Source: Blautia sp.
GTDB lineage: Bacteria; Bacillota; Clostridia; Lachnospirales; Lachnospiraceae
Assembly (NCBI GenBank): GCA_026169535.1
Contig: JAPFCU010000076.1
Span: 1-64,000, forward strand
Direction: 5' to 3'
DNA length: 64,000 nt
The number at the start of each line of letters is the position of its first letter. Within the stretch, counting starts at the first letter, position 1. The notes beneath the pieces are model-generated. The model ran no database searches. It was not told where the DNA came from and saw only the letters and a list, made by a program, of their open reading frames with translations. Position numbers and translations under genes: made by a program. Of the stretch, positions 24,514 through 32,358 are shown in pieces.

Positions 24514-25371
24514 ATGGGGAAATCTTATCAGAAACAGTGGACGGGTGTATTTGGAGATCCAGTAGACGATAATCCTACAGTGGTTATGGAGCAGGCTGCT
24601 TTTGATGCAGCAGGAATTCCTATGGAGTATTTGACTATTCAGGTAAAAAAAGGACAGCTTGAAGCTGCAATACAGGGAATGCGAGCAATGAATTTTACAG
24701 GTATTAATATTACTATGCCTCATAAAGGAGAGGTCCTGAAATATCTGGATGAAATATCAGAGAGCGCCCGTACTATGGGAGCAGTGAATACTGTTTATTG
24801 GAAAAATGAAAAACTTGTCGGTGAGAATACAGATGGTAAGGGGTTTTTAAAAAGTTTACAGGATGAAAAAATTTCAATAGAAGGAAAAAAAGCAATGATA
24901 CTGGGTGCAGGGGGTGCGGCTAGAGCCATAGCAGTGGAATTGGCAGGAGCAGGTATTCAGACAATTGTGATCATTAATGGAAATGAGAAACATGGACAGG
25001 CACTAGTGGATATTATTAATGAGAAAACCAGCACAGAGGGAGTTTTTGTCCCCTGGAAGGGCGACGTTCATATTCCGGAAGACACAGATATTCTCGTAAA
25101 TGCGACACCGATAGGATTTGTGGATGACAAGAAGCCGGCAATTGTATATGATGATCTGAAAGAAGGAATGATTGTTTGTGATGTGATACCAAATAAAGCA
25201 TGGACAGGATTTCTTCTGGAGGCAAGAGACAGAGGACTTAAGACTTTTAATGGACTTCAGATGCTGATCAATCAGGGAGTAATTGCATATGAACTGTGGA
25301 CAGGTAAGAAGGCACCTGTTTCTGTAATGCGTGAGGCAATGGAAAGAGAGTATGGGGTAAGGCTTTCTTGA
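24514..25371 (+). CDS. Shikimate-dehydrogenase-like NAD(P)-dependent oxidoreductase
   Basis: A 285-residue AroE-family protein. The N-terminal substrate domain has the catalytic Lys in 'NITMPHKGEV' and Asp in 'GENTDGKGF'. The Rossmann domain has 'ILGAGGAARAI' followed by 'VIINGN' instead of the usual basic NADP motif (N-R-T/S), and the C-terminus has 'NGLQMLINQG'. The AroE shikimate-carboxylate motif (two Ser in H-S-x-S-P) is absent: the sequence is 'VFGDPVDDNPTVVMEQ'. This makes a true shikimate role doubtful and suggests another polyol or cyclic substrate. It sits just upstream of a LacI regulator and a sugar operon rather than aromatic genes. AGGAGG precedes the ATG. Confidence 0.85.
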   Translation: MGKSYQKQWTGVFGDPVDDNPTVVMEQAAFDAAGIPMEYLTIQVKKGQLEAAIQGMRAMNFTGINITMPHKGEVLKYLDEISESARTMGAVNTVYWKNEKLVGENTDGKGFLKSLQDEKISIEGKKAMILGAGGAARAIAVELAGAGIQTIVIINGNEKHGQALVDIINEKTSTEGVFVPWKGDVHIPEDTDILVNATPIGFVDDKKPAIVYDDLKEGMIVCDVIPNKAWTGFLLEARDRGLKTFNGLQMLINQGVIAYELWTGKKAPVSVMREAMEREYGVRLS

Positions 25372-25424
25372 ATAGAAAATTGGAAAATTTTTGAAGTGTT
25401 TATCATTTTTCTAAAGAGTTGTTA

Positions 25425-25453
25425 TTGTACCACGCTAAAGAATTTCGTATAAT
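25425..25453 (+). promoter_or_regulatory. Promoter of the LacI regulator gene
   Basis: TTGTAC at 25425-25430 and TATAAT at 25448-25453, spacing 17. Confidence 0.65.
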
Positions 25454-25463
25454 TTAAAAAATA

Positions 25464-25490
25464 AATATTTCCATGTGAATTGGAAATATT
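25464..25490. promoter_or_regulatory. Inverted repeat downstream of the LacI gene promoter
   Basis: AATATTTCC and GGAAATATT, perfect nine-base arms with a nine-base spacer, beginning about four bases after the predicted transcription start. It could be an autoregulatory operator or a leader hairpin. A second small hairpin, CTGCTG-GGATA-CAGCAG at 25514-25530, precedes the ribosome binding site. Confidence 0.4.
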
Positions 25491-25550
25491 ATTAAAATAG
25501 ACAAAAGAGGGAGCTGCTGGGATACAGCAGATATAGAAAAAGGTGAAACC

Positions 25551-26633
25551 ATGAGCGGTATTAAAGATGTGGCAAAAAGGGCAGGAGTTTCGATTTCCAC
25601 AGTTTCCAATGTATTAAACAAATCGAAATATGTTAGTCCGGAACTGGTAAAGAAGGTAGAACAGGCAGTGAAAGAACTGTCTTATGAAGCAAATCCTATT
25701 GCACGAAGTATGAAAAATAATAAAACAGGGACAATTGGTGTGATCACCGAGGATATGTGTGGGGTTTTTTATCCTTATGTTGTGAGAGGAATCAATTCAG
25801 TGGCAGTAGAAAAGGGATACCAGATTGTAGTATGCGATGCGCAGGGTACATACGGAGACCGTCATGCGATCAAAAGGGAAAAAGAACTGTTCAGCCGTTT
25901 GATCGCAAATAGAGTAGATGGTATTATTTTTGCATCAACAGTATCCATTGAAAATAAAGAGAAATATATCGGTCAGATTAAAAAACTGGCAAATAAATAC
26001 AAGAAAATCCCCTTGGTAAGTATAGAAAGAGATTTTACCGATGTGGGAATTGATTCTGTTTATTTTGATGGTTATACAAATGCAAAGACAGCAGTAAGTC
26101 ATCTTATAAACTGCGGCTGCAAAAAAATCTGTCATATTTCAGGCCCTATGGAAATGGAGATTGTCAGGGAGCGAGTTATAGGATATAAAGCCTGTCTGGA
26201 GGAGAATCAGCTGTTTTTTGACGAAAGCAAGATGGTAATTCATGGAGATTACAGCCATCAGAGCGGGTATACGGTTATGAAACAGCTTATGATGCAGGTA
26301 CCGGATTTAGATGGTGTTTTTTGTGGGAACGATCAGATGGCTATTGGTGTGCTGAAGTTTTTAAAGGAAAACGGGAAACGTGTTCCGGAAGATGTGAAGG
26401 TTATCGGATATGATGATGTGTTTATTGCCAGTGTAGTAGAACCTGCTTTATCGTCTATCCATGTAAGAAAGCGTCATGCAGGAATAGAATCAGCCAGAAT
26501 GCTGTTCCAGAGAATTGAAAATTCTGATGAAGAAAGTATAAAACCAATAGGCATAAAAATGGATGCAAAGCTTGTAGTACGTCAGTCTACAGTAAGCAGT
26601 GCATCAGAAGACTGGAATTTGGTAGACTGGTAA
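25551..26633 (+). CDS. LacI-family regulator of the downstream sugar operon
   Basis: A 360-residue LacI-family regulator. Helix-turn-helix 'IKDVAKRAGVSISTVSNVLN', hinge 'PIARSMKNNKTGTIGVI', then a ribose-binding-protein-like effector domain ('VDGIIFAST', 'GVFCGNDQMAIGVLKFL', 'DDVFIASVVEPALSSI'). It is separated by a terminator from a 12 kb sugar-catabolic operon whose promoter region holds three AAAACGTTTT-type sites, the core bound by many LacI proteins. The effector is presumably the sugar imported by the operon's ABC system. Confidence 0.87.
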   Translation: MSGIKDVAKRAGVSISTVSNVLNKSKYVSPELVKKVEQAVKELSYEANPIARSMKNNKTGTIGVITEDMCGVFYPYVVRGINSVAVEKGYQIVVCDAQGTYGDRHAIKREKELFSRLIANRVDGIIFASTVSIENKEKYIGQIKKLANKYKKIPLVSIERDFTDVGIDSVYFDGYTNAKTAVSHLINCGCKKICHISGPMEMEIVRERVIGYKACLEENQLFFDESKMVIHGDYSHQSGYTVMKQLMMQVPDLDGVFCGNDQMAIGVLKFLKENGKRVPEDVKVIGYDDVFIASVVEPALSSIHVRKRHAGIESARMLFQRIENSDEESIKPIGIKMDAKLVVRQSTVSSASEDWNLVDW

Positions 26634-26663
26634 AAGAGAGGCGTAATTTGCCTCTCTTTTTTT
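26633..26663 (+). terminator. Terminator after the LacI regulator gene
   Basis: AAAGAGAGGC and GCCTCTCTTT with a seven-base loop and a run of T residues, starting at the stop codon. Confidence 0.92.
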
Positions 26664-26782
26664 ACTTGAAAAATCCAAATGAATATACAAATTTTGCAAA
26701 TAACTATAGTTACAAATGTTTTTCCAGAAGTGATGTGGGAAATCAGTATATGACAATGTACACATTGCACAAAAATATAATA

Positions 26783-26797
26783 GAAAAACGTTTAAAC
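26783..26797. promoter_or_regulatory. LacI-type operator 1 of the sugar operon
   Basis: GAAAAACGTTTAAAC, sharing the AAACGTTT core with sites at 26835 and 26948; it lies 34 bases upstream of the -35 box. Confidence 0.55.
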
Positions 26798-26830
26798 ATG
26801 CACAAAAAACGATTTTTTAAGGAAATATAA

Positions 26831-26859
26831 TTGACAAAAACGTTTTTCTGGATTATAGT
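26831..26859 (+). promoter_or_regulatory. SigmaA promoter of the sugar operon
   Basis: TTGACA at 26831-26836 and TATAGT at 26854-26859 with 17-base spacing. The start would be near 26866, leaving a leader of about 125 bases. Confidence 0.8.
26835..26848. promoter_or_regulatory. LacI-type operator 2, inside the promoter spacer
   Basis: CAAAAACGTTTTTC, a near-perfect palindrome overlapping the -35 box and the spacer, so bound repressor would exclude polymerase. Confidence 0.65.
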
Positions 26860-26892
26860 GTAATCACCTTGAACAACAAATATTTAAAATTT

Positions 26893-26939
26893 TAAATCCA
26901 TATAGTACAAATACACAAAAAATATGGATTTATTTTTTT
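26893..26939 (+). terminator. Terminator-like hairpin in the sugar operon leader
   Basis: AAATCCATAT (26893-26902) and ATATGGATTT (26922-26931), perfect ten-base arms, followed by ATTTTTTTA. It lies between the promoter and the first gene, so it could attenuate the operon. The stem is AT-rich and perhaps weak. Confidence 0.5.
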
Positions 26940-26947
26940 AAGACTTA

Positions 26948-26961
26948 GAAAAACGTTTTAC
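26948..26961. promoter_or_regulatory. LacI-type operator 3 of the sugar operon
   Basis: GAAAAACGTTTTAC, the third copy of the AAAACGTTTT core, about 80 bases downstream of the predicted start and before the ribosome binding site. Confidence 0.55.
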
Positions 26962-26989
26962 TAGAAAACGGAGAAAGAGAGGGAGACAG

Positions 26990-28204
26990 ATGGAACAGAA
27001 AAAGAGACTCTCGGAACAGGCAATGGAACAGGGCAGTGGGATTTTGAGGCTGGCACCTACATGGGTTCCCCGTTCTTTTTGCAGACCGGGTAAACGTATT
27101 AAGCTTCATCCCGATGATTATTTTATTCTCGGACAGAGAGGCGGAATCGATGAAAGATGGTTTTCCTCAACTACATGGGCTGAGAATGGCCCGGGAACTC
27201 CGGAAGACGAAGGGCTGAGTTATGTAGTTGTAGATGAAGAAGGAAAAGAAAAAGTTCTTTTGAGAGATGTGGTTGAACTTCTTGGATCAGAGGTGATTGG
27301 AGAAGCACTTTGGAATAAATATCATCGTTGGGCAATGTTTTCTAAATTTTTTGATAACGCAGGTCCTCTTCCGCATCATATTCATCATAGGACAGAACAT
27401 GCAGCCCGGGTAGGAGCATCTGGAAAACCGGAAATGTATTTCTTCCCATCTCAGATGAATAATCATGGCGGAGAATTTCCATTTACATTTTTTGGGTTTA
27501 ATCCGGAAACGACAAAGGAAGAGGTATTAGAAGCACTGAAAAAATTCACCAAAGGCGATAATCAGATTCTTTCCCTGGCAATGGCATATAAGCTGGATCT
27601 TGATACTGGATGGGATGTTCCTCCAGGAGTGATGCATGCACCAGGAAGTCTCTGTACATATGAACCTCAGTTTGCTTCCGATGTCTATGCAATGTATCAG
27701 TCCGTTTTAATGAACGGACAGATTGTGGGGGAAGATCTTCTCTGGAAAAATACTCCGGAAGAAGAAATTGGAAATTATGAATATCTTTTAGATGTAATTG
27801 ATTGGGAGCGAAATGTAGACCCTGATTTCCATAAAAATCGCTTTATGAAGCCAATTCCGGTAAGACCGTTGGAAGATATGATGGCAGACGGTTATATCGA
27901 GGAATGGATTTGTTATAAATGTGAAACTGTTTCAGCAAAGCGTCTTACGATTCTTCCGGGACGCAGCGTGACCATTAAAGACAATGCACCATATGGTCTG
28001 ATCTGTCTGGAAGGACATGGAAGTTTTGGAAAATGGCAGATCGAATCACCGGCACTGATCCGCTATGGTCAGCTGACACATGATGAATATTTTGTTACTG
28101 AAAAAGCAGCAAAAGAGGGTGTGGTAATCACCAACTCGTCTCTTACTGACCCGATCGTGATCCTGAAACATTTTTCAGAGAATCCTGATCTGGTGATCAA
28201 ATAA
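26990..28204 (+). CDS. Cupin / phosphomannose-isomerase-like protein, paralogue 1
   Basis: A 404-residue soluble protein of the cupin superfamily, with the look of type I mannose-6-phosphate isomerases. The metal site is probably formed by 'HIHHRTE' (HxHxxxE, about residue 130) and the His in 'PPGVMHAPGS' (about residue 215). A second cupin-like barrel near the C-terminus has 'LTILPGRSVTIKD' and 'GLICLEGHGSFG'. A paralogue lies at 33414-34718 in the same operon. In this setting it is most likely an aldose-ketose isomerase for a free pentose or a related sugar; that is inference, as I know no characterised close relative. First gene of the operon, AGAGAGGGAG ribosome binding site. Confidence 0.75.
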   Translation: MEQKKRLSEQAMEQGSGILRLAPTWVPRSFCRPGKRIKLHPDDYFILGQRGGIDERWFSSTTWAENGPGTPEDEGLSYVVVDEEGKEKVLLRDVVELLGSEVIGEALWNKYHRWAMFSKFFDNAGPLPHHIHHRTEHAARVGASGKPEMYFFPSQMNNHGGEFPFTFFGFNPETTKEEVLEALKKFTKGDNQILSLAMAYKLDLDTGWDVPPGVMHAPGSLCTYEPQFASDVYAMYQSVLMNGQIVGEDLLWKNTPEEEIGNYEYLLDVIDWERNVDPDFHKNRFMKPIPVRPLEDMMADGYIEEWICYKCETVSAKRLTILPGRSVTIKDNAPYGLICLEGHGSFGKWQIESPALIRYGQLTHDEYFVTEKAAKEGVVITNSSLTDPIVILKHFSENPDLVIK

Positions 28205-28228
28205 AAGAATTTAAAGGAGGAGAAAAAC

Positions 28229-29737
28229 TTGGCAGGTAAATATGTACTGGAAGCCACAGGAATCGCAAAATCTTTCTCCGGAGTAACCGTCCTGAACGGG
28301 GCAGAGCTTTGTATTGAACCAGGTGAGCTTCATGCTCTTATGGGAGAGAACGGAGCAGGAAAATCTACCCTTATGAAGATTATTATGGGAATTTACACAA
28401 AAGATGCAGGAAAAGTAGTACTGGATGGAAAAGAAGTTGAATTCAAATCCGCCAGAGATGCTCTTGATGCAGGAATTTCCATGATCCATCAGGAATTGAG
28501 TCCAATCCCGGAAATGACTGTTGCTGAGAATGTTTTTCTTGGCAGAGAACAGAAAAAGTTTAAAGGTTTACCGTTTGTAGATAAGAAGGAACTGAATGGA
28601 AAAACCCAGGAACTTCTGAAGGAATATGATCTGGATCAGTTTATCAGTCCAACTATGAAAATGAAGGATCTGAATATTGCACAGATTCAGATGATGGAAA
28701 TTATTAAAGCTGTTTCCTACAATTCCAAAGTAATTATTATGGATGAGCCGACTTCCTCTCTTTCGGAGAAGGAAACGGAAACCTTGTTCCGCATTATCGA
28801 CAGCCTTCGCAAAAAGAATGTAGGAATTATCTATATTTCTCATCGAATGGAAGAAGTTTTCCAGCTGGCAGATCGTGTTTCTGTTCTTCGTGACGGACAG
28901 TTTATCGGTTGTGTAAAAGTTGCTGAGGCATCCAGGGAACAGCTGATCAACATGATGGTAGGTCGTGAACTGGAAGGAGGCTATCCTCATAATACAGCCC
29001 AAAAAGGCGATGTTGTACTGGAACTGAAGAACTTTACCAGAAAAGGTGTTTTTGAAAATGTAAATCTCAAGGTTCATGCAGGAGAGATCCTTGGTATGGC
29101 TGGTTTGGTAGGTGCAGGACGAAGTGAGGTTATGAAAGCGCTGGTAGGATATGATCCGCTGGATTCCGGAGAAATATATCTGGAAGGACAGAAGATTACT
29201 ATTAAACATCCCAATGATGCGATCAAACATCATATTGTAATGGCATCTGAGGACAGAAAAGAGTTAGGTCTTGTCCTTTGCCGAAGCATCAAAGAGAACG
29301 TATCTCTCCAGAATTTTGACAAGCTTTCTAAAGGCTCCTTTATTCAGAAGCTAAAAGAGAGAAAGATGGCTGGTGAATATACAGAAAAGATGGCTACCAA
29401 AATGAATGGGATCGATGATCTGGTATCCAGTCTTTCTGGAGGAAATCAGCAAAAAGTAGTTCTTGCAAAGTGTCTGTTGTCAGAGCCAAAGGTACTGATC
29501 ATGGATGAGCCTACCAGAGGTATTGATGTAGGTGCAAAAGCTGCGATCTATAACATTATGGTGGGACTGGCAAAACAGGGAATTGCAATCATTATGATCT
29601 CCTCAGAAATGCCGGAGCTGATTGGAATGAGTGACAGGATCATAGTCATGTCAGGCGGTCAGGTCAAAGGTGAGCTTGAAGGAGCAGAAGCGCAGTCTCA
29701 GCAGACGATCATGAATTTAGCATTTGGAGGAGAATAA
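28229..29737 (+). CDS. Sugar ABC transporter ATPase, RbsA type (two ATPase domains)
   Basis: A 502-residue fused double ATPase of the ribose/xylose/galactose (CUT2) importer family. Domain 1 has Walker A 'GENGAGKST', signature 'LNIAQIQMMEI' and Walker B 'VIIMDEP'. Domain 2 has a degenerate Walker A 'GLVGAGRSEV', the signature 'LSGGNQQKV' and 'VLIMDEPTRGIDVG'. It powers the permease and binding protein encoded next. The start codon is TTG at 28229 with AAGGAGG eight bases ahead; no better start exists in the frame. Confidence 0.93.
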   Translation: MAGKYVLEATGIAKSFSGVTVLNGAELCIEPGELHALMGENGAGKSTLMKIIMGIYTKDAGKVVLDGKEVEFKSARDALDAGISMIHQELSPIPEMTVAENVFLGREQKKFKGLPFVDKKELNGKTQELLKEYDLDQFISPTMKMKDLNIAQIQMMEIIKAVSYNSKVIIMDEPTSSLSEKETETLFRIIDSLRKKNVGIIYISHRMEEVFQLADRVSVLRDGQFIGCVKVAEASREQLINMMVGRELEGGYPHNTAQKGDVVLELKNFTRKGVFENVNLKVHAGEILGMAGLVGAGRSEVMKALVGYDPLDSGEIYLEGQKITIKHPNDAIKHHIVMASEDRKELGLVLCRSIKENVSLQNFDKLSKGSFIQKLKERKMAGEYTEKMATKMNGIDDLVSSLSGGNQQKVVLAKCLLSEPKVLIMDEPTRGIDVGAKAAIYNIMVGLAKQGIAIIMISSEMPELIGMSDRIIVMSGGQVKGELEGAEAQSQQTIMNLAFGGE

Positions 29738-29738
29738 G

Positions 29739-30686
29739 ATGACACAGAAAAAAGATATGGGCAAGATTCTGAGACAGTTTGGTCTTGTGATAGTTGCTCT
29801 CATCATCATTGTTTTTATGAGTTTTACATCTGATGTGTTCCTGACAAGCCAGAACATCATCAATATTTTGAGGCAGATTTCTATTAACGGTATTCTTGCG
29901 GTTGGTATGACCTTTGTTATTCTGACTGGCGGAATCGACCTTTCTGTTGGTTCAGTAGTTGCTATTACAGGCGTTATTGTGGGATCTCTTTTAAAGGGAG
30001 GTACAAACTGGTTTATTGCAAGCCTTGCAGCTCTTGCTATTTCCATGGTGTGCGGCGCTATCAATGGATGGCTTATCGCCTATGTAGGATTCCAGCCGTT
30101 TATTGCAACTCTGTCAACTATGACCATCGGACGTGGATTTGCACAGGTTTACTCTAACGGAAAACCGTACATTATTTCAGATCCAAGTTTTAAAGTAATT
30201 GGCCAGGGATACTTTTTCGGAATACCGGTTCCCATTATCCTGCTTGTTATCTTCTGCGTTCTTGGCTTGGTAGTTCTGTCAATGACCACATTTGGACGTT
30301 ATGTATTTGCTATTGGTGGAAATAAGAGTGCAGCAAAACTTTCAGGTGTAAGAACTCAGAGAGTGCAGCTTATGGTTTATGTTTTGTCATCTATTTGTGC
30401 ATGGATGGTAGGTCTGATCCTGGCGGCTCGTATCAGTTCCGGACAGCCTACAGCAGGTGAATCTTATGAGATGGATGCGATTGCCGCAACTGCTATCGGC
30501 GGAACAAGTATGAATGGAGGGATTGGTTCTCTGACTGGTACAATCTGTGGTTTCGTAATCCTGGGACTTCTGCAGAACTCCATGAACCTTATGAATATCA
30601 ACTCTTTCTGGCAGCAGATCGTAAAAGGACTTCTGATCATTATTGCAGTATTCCTTGATATGAGAACAAAAGGAAAGAAGAATTAA
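29739..30686 (+). CDS. Sugar ABC transporter permease, RbsC type
   Basis: A 315-residue CUT2 permease with eight to ten membrane helices. Family motifs: 'GMTFVILTGGIDLSVGS' and 'GRYVFAIGGNKSAAKLSGV', then 'AATAIGGTSMNGGIGS'. The start at 29739 follows the ATPase stop by one base and has GGAGG eight bases ahead; an in-frame ATG 15 bases upstream overlaps the ATPase gene and is less likely. A single permease gene implies a homodimeric channel, normal for CUT2 systems. Confidence 0.94.
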   Translation: MTQKKDMGKILRQFGLVIVALIIIVFMSFTSDVFLTSQNIINILRQISINGILAVGMTFVILTGGIDLSVGSVVAITGVIVGSLLKGGTNWFIASLAALAISMVCGAINGWLIAYVGFQPFIATLSTMTIGRGFAQVYSNGKPYIISDPSFKVIGQGYFFGIPVPIILLVIFCVLGLVVLSMTTFGRYVFAIGGNKSAAKLSGVRTQRVQLMVYVLSSICAWMVGLILAARISSGQPTAGESYEMDAIAATAIGGTSMNGGIGSLTGTICGFVILGLLQNSMNLMNINSFWQQIVKGLLIIIAVFLDMRTKGKKN

Positions 30687-30758
30687 ACAAAAAATAAAGA
30701 ACTTTAATATCACGGAGATATTAAAAATAAGAAATTAAATTTTAAGGAGGAACAAAAA

Positions 30759-31787
30759 ATGAAGAAACAGATTATCAGTGGTTTATTAGCAGTATCTATG
30801 GTGGCATCTCTGGGAGCAGTGAATGTTGCAGCAGAGGGAAAAGACAATGCAGACATTAAGATTGGATTCTCTTCCAAAGACAACAGTGATGTTTTTGTTG
30901 CAAATATTGCTGATGCAGCAGAGGAAAGAGCAAAAGAACTGGGCGTAGAGCTTCTTATGTATGATGCAGGCGGAGACGTAAACAAACAGATCAGTGACTG
31001 TGAAACTCTTCTTGCAGCTGGTGTGGATGCTCTTGTGGTTATTCCTCAGAGTGTAGAAGGAAGTGCTCCTGTTGTAAGTATGGCAAATGATGCAGGTGTT
31101 CCGATCATCATTGATAATGGTGACATTGCTGACACAAATTATACTGCATTTGTAGGCTGTACAGATCAGGAGTCCGGTGAGCTGCTGGGTAAATGGTTTG
31201 TTGAAGAATCTGGTCTGAAAGAAGGCGATAAGGTTGCTATCATCGAAGGACCAATGGGACAGTCCGGACAGGTTGGACGTATGGCAGGATTTGAGGCTGT
31301 AGGAATGCTTGATTATTTTGATGTTGTTGCAACTCAGACTGCAAACTGGAAACGTGATGAAGCAATGGCACTTGCAGAAGACTGGATCACAACTTATGGC
31401 GAAGATCTGAAAGCGATCATCTGCGAGAACGATGATATGGGTATGGGAGCTCTTTCAGCAGCACAGGCAGCAGGAAGAGACGACATCATTATCGGTGGTG
31501 TAGATGGAATTGAAGATGCAGTACAGGCTGTTAAAGACGGTGTATATGGTGTAAGTGTTCTTCAGGACTCTGCAGGACAGGGAGCTACAGGTGTTGATGT
31601 TGCACTGGCAGCAGCAAAAGGTGAGGAATTTGAAAAGGATACAAGAATTCCATTCCGTCCGATCACAAAAGATAATGTTGATGCTTACCTTGAGGGCGGC
31701 GTAGAAGCTATCTCCGGTGATGATGCAGCAGAAGAGAAAACTGAAGAAGCAGCAGAGGAAACAGCAGAAGAGGAAGCTGCAGAATAA
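30759..31787 (+). CDS. Sugar ABC transporter substrate-binding protein, RbsB type, without lipobox
   Basis: A 342-residue periplasmic-binding-protein type I sugar receptor ('KIGFSSKDNSDVFVANIADA', 'DALVVIPQSVEGSAPVV', 'IICENDDMGMGALSA'). The signal peptide (about residues 1-25) ends in 'NVAAEG', a signal peptidase I site with no Cys, so the protein is not a lipoprotein as written. That is unusual in a Gram-positive. The C-terminus has an acidic Glu/Ala tail of about 22 residues. AAGGAGG precedes the start. A strong hairpin follows the gene and may stabilise its transcript. Confidence 0.92.
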   Translation: MKKQIISGLLAVSMVASLGAVNVAAEGKDNADIKIGFSSKDNSDVFVANIADAAEERAKELGVELLMYDAGGDVNKQISDCETLLAAGVDALVVIPQSVEGSAPVVSMANDAGVPIIIDNGDIADTNYTAFVGCTDQESGELLGKWFVEESGLKEGDKVAIIEGPMGQSGQVGRMAGFEAVGMLDYFDVVATQTANWKRDEAMALAEDWITTYGEDLKAIICENDDMGMGALSAAQAAGRDDIIIGGVDGIEDAVQAVKDGVYGVSVLQDSAGQGATGVDVALAAAKGEEFEKDTRIPFRPITKDNVDAYLEGGVEAISGDDAAEEKTEEAAEETAEEEAAE

Positions 31788-31823
31788 TTGACTGAAAATT
31801 GAGACTGGAATAACAGGAGCAAG

Positions 31824-31867
31824 GCACCGCTGGCAAAGAAATAATAGAAAGGACTTTGCGGCGGTGC
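31824..31867 (+). other. Intercistronic hairpin after the binding-protein gene
   Basis: GCACCGC-TG-GCAAAG and CTTTGC-G-GCGGTGC form a strong stem of 13 pairs around a 14-base loop. Only three T residues follow, so full termination is unlikely; protection of the upstream binding-protein mRNA, as in other sugar ABC operons, is more likely. Confidence 0.7.
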
Positions 31868-31923
31868 TTTGTGCGCTTAAAATCCGGAAAATCTCACCGG
31901 ATAATAGAGAAAGGAGATGCAAA

Positions 31924-32352
31924 ATGCTTAGAAATATACCTAAAATCCTTCCACCGGAACTTGTAAAGACCATGATGGAAATGGGGCATTCAGATGTATT
32001 GATTATTGCAGACGCTAATTTCCCGGGAACTGCACATGCAAAAAAGATGATTCGTATGGATGGAATCATGATTCCGGAGCTTCTTGAAGCAGTGCTGCAG
32101 TTGTTCCCGTTGGATAATTTTATTGATGATCCGGTACGTCTTATGAGAAACCTTCCTACAGAGCCGGTTCCAGAAATTTGGGAAACCTATCGTGAACTTT
32201 TGAAAAAATATGATAAAGACGACGCATTCCATGATTTTACATTTATTGACAGACTGCCATTTTATAAAACAGCAGAAGAAGCGTTTGTGATCGTTCAGAC
32301 AGGTGATGAATCCCGCTATGGAAACATCATTCTTCAGAAAGGAGTCTGCTGA
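31924..32352 (+). CDS. RbsD/FucU-family sugar mutarotase
   Basis: A 142-residue protein of the RbsD/FucU family, which interconverts anomers of free sugars such as ribose and L-fucose. Family features: 'LPPELVKTMMEMGHSDVLIIADANFP' at the N-terminus (catalytic His within 'MGHSD') and the C-terminal 'VIVQTGDESRYGNIILQKGV', closer to FucU than RbsD. AAAGGAG lies before ATG 31924; the frame stays open further upstream through the hairpin, without ribosome binding site. It indicates that the operon handles a free, unphosphorylated aldose. Confidence 0.9.
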   Translation: MLRNIPKILPPELVKTMMEMGHSDVLIIADANFPGTAHAKKMIRMDGIMIPELLEAVLQLFPLDNFIDDPVRLMRNLPTEPVPEIWETYRELLKKYDKDDAFHDFTFIDRLPFYKTAEEAFVIVQTGDESRYGNIILQKGVC

Positions 32353-32358
32353 GGGTCT

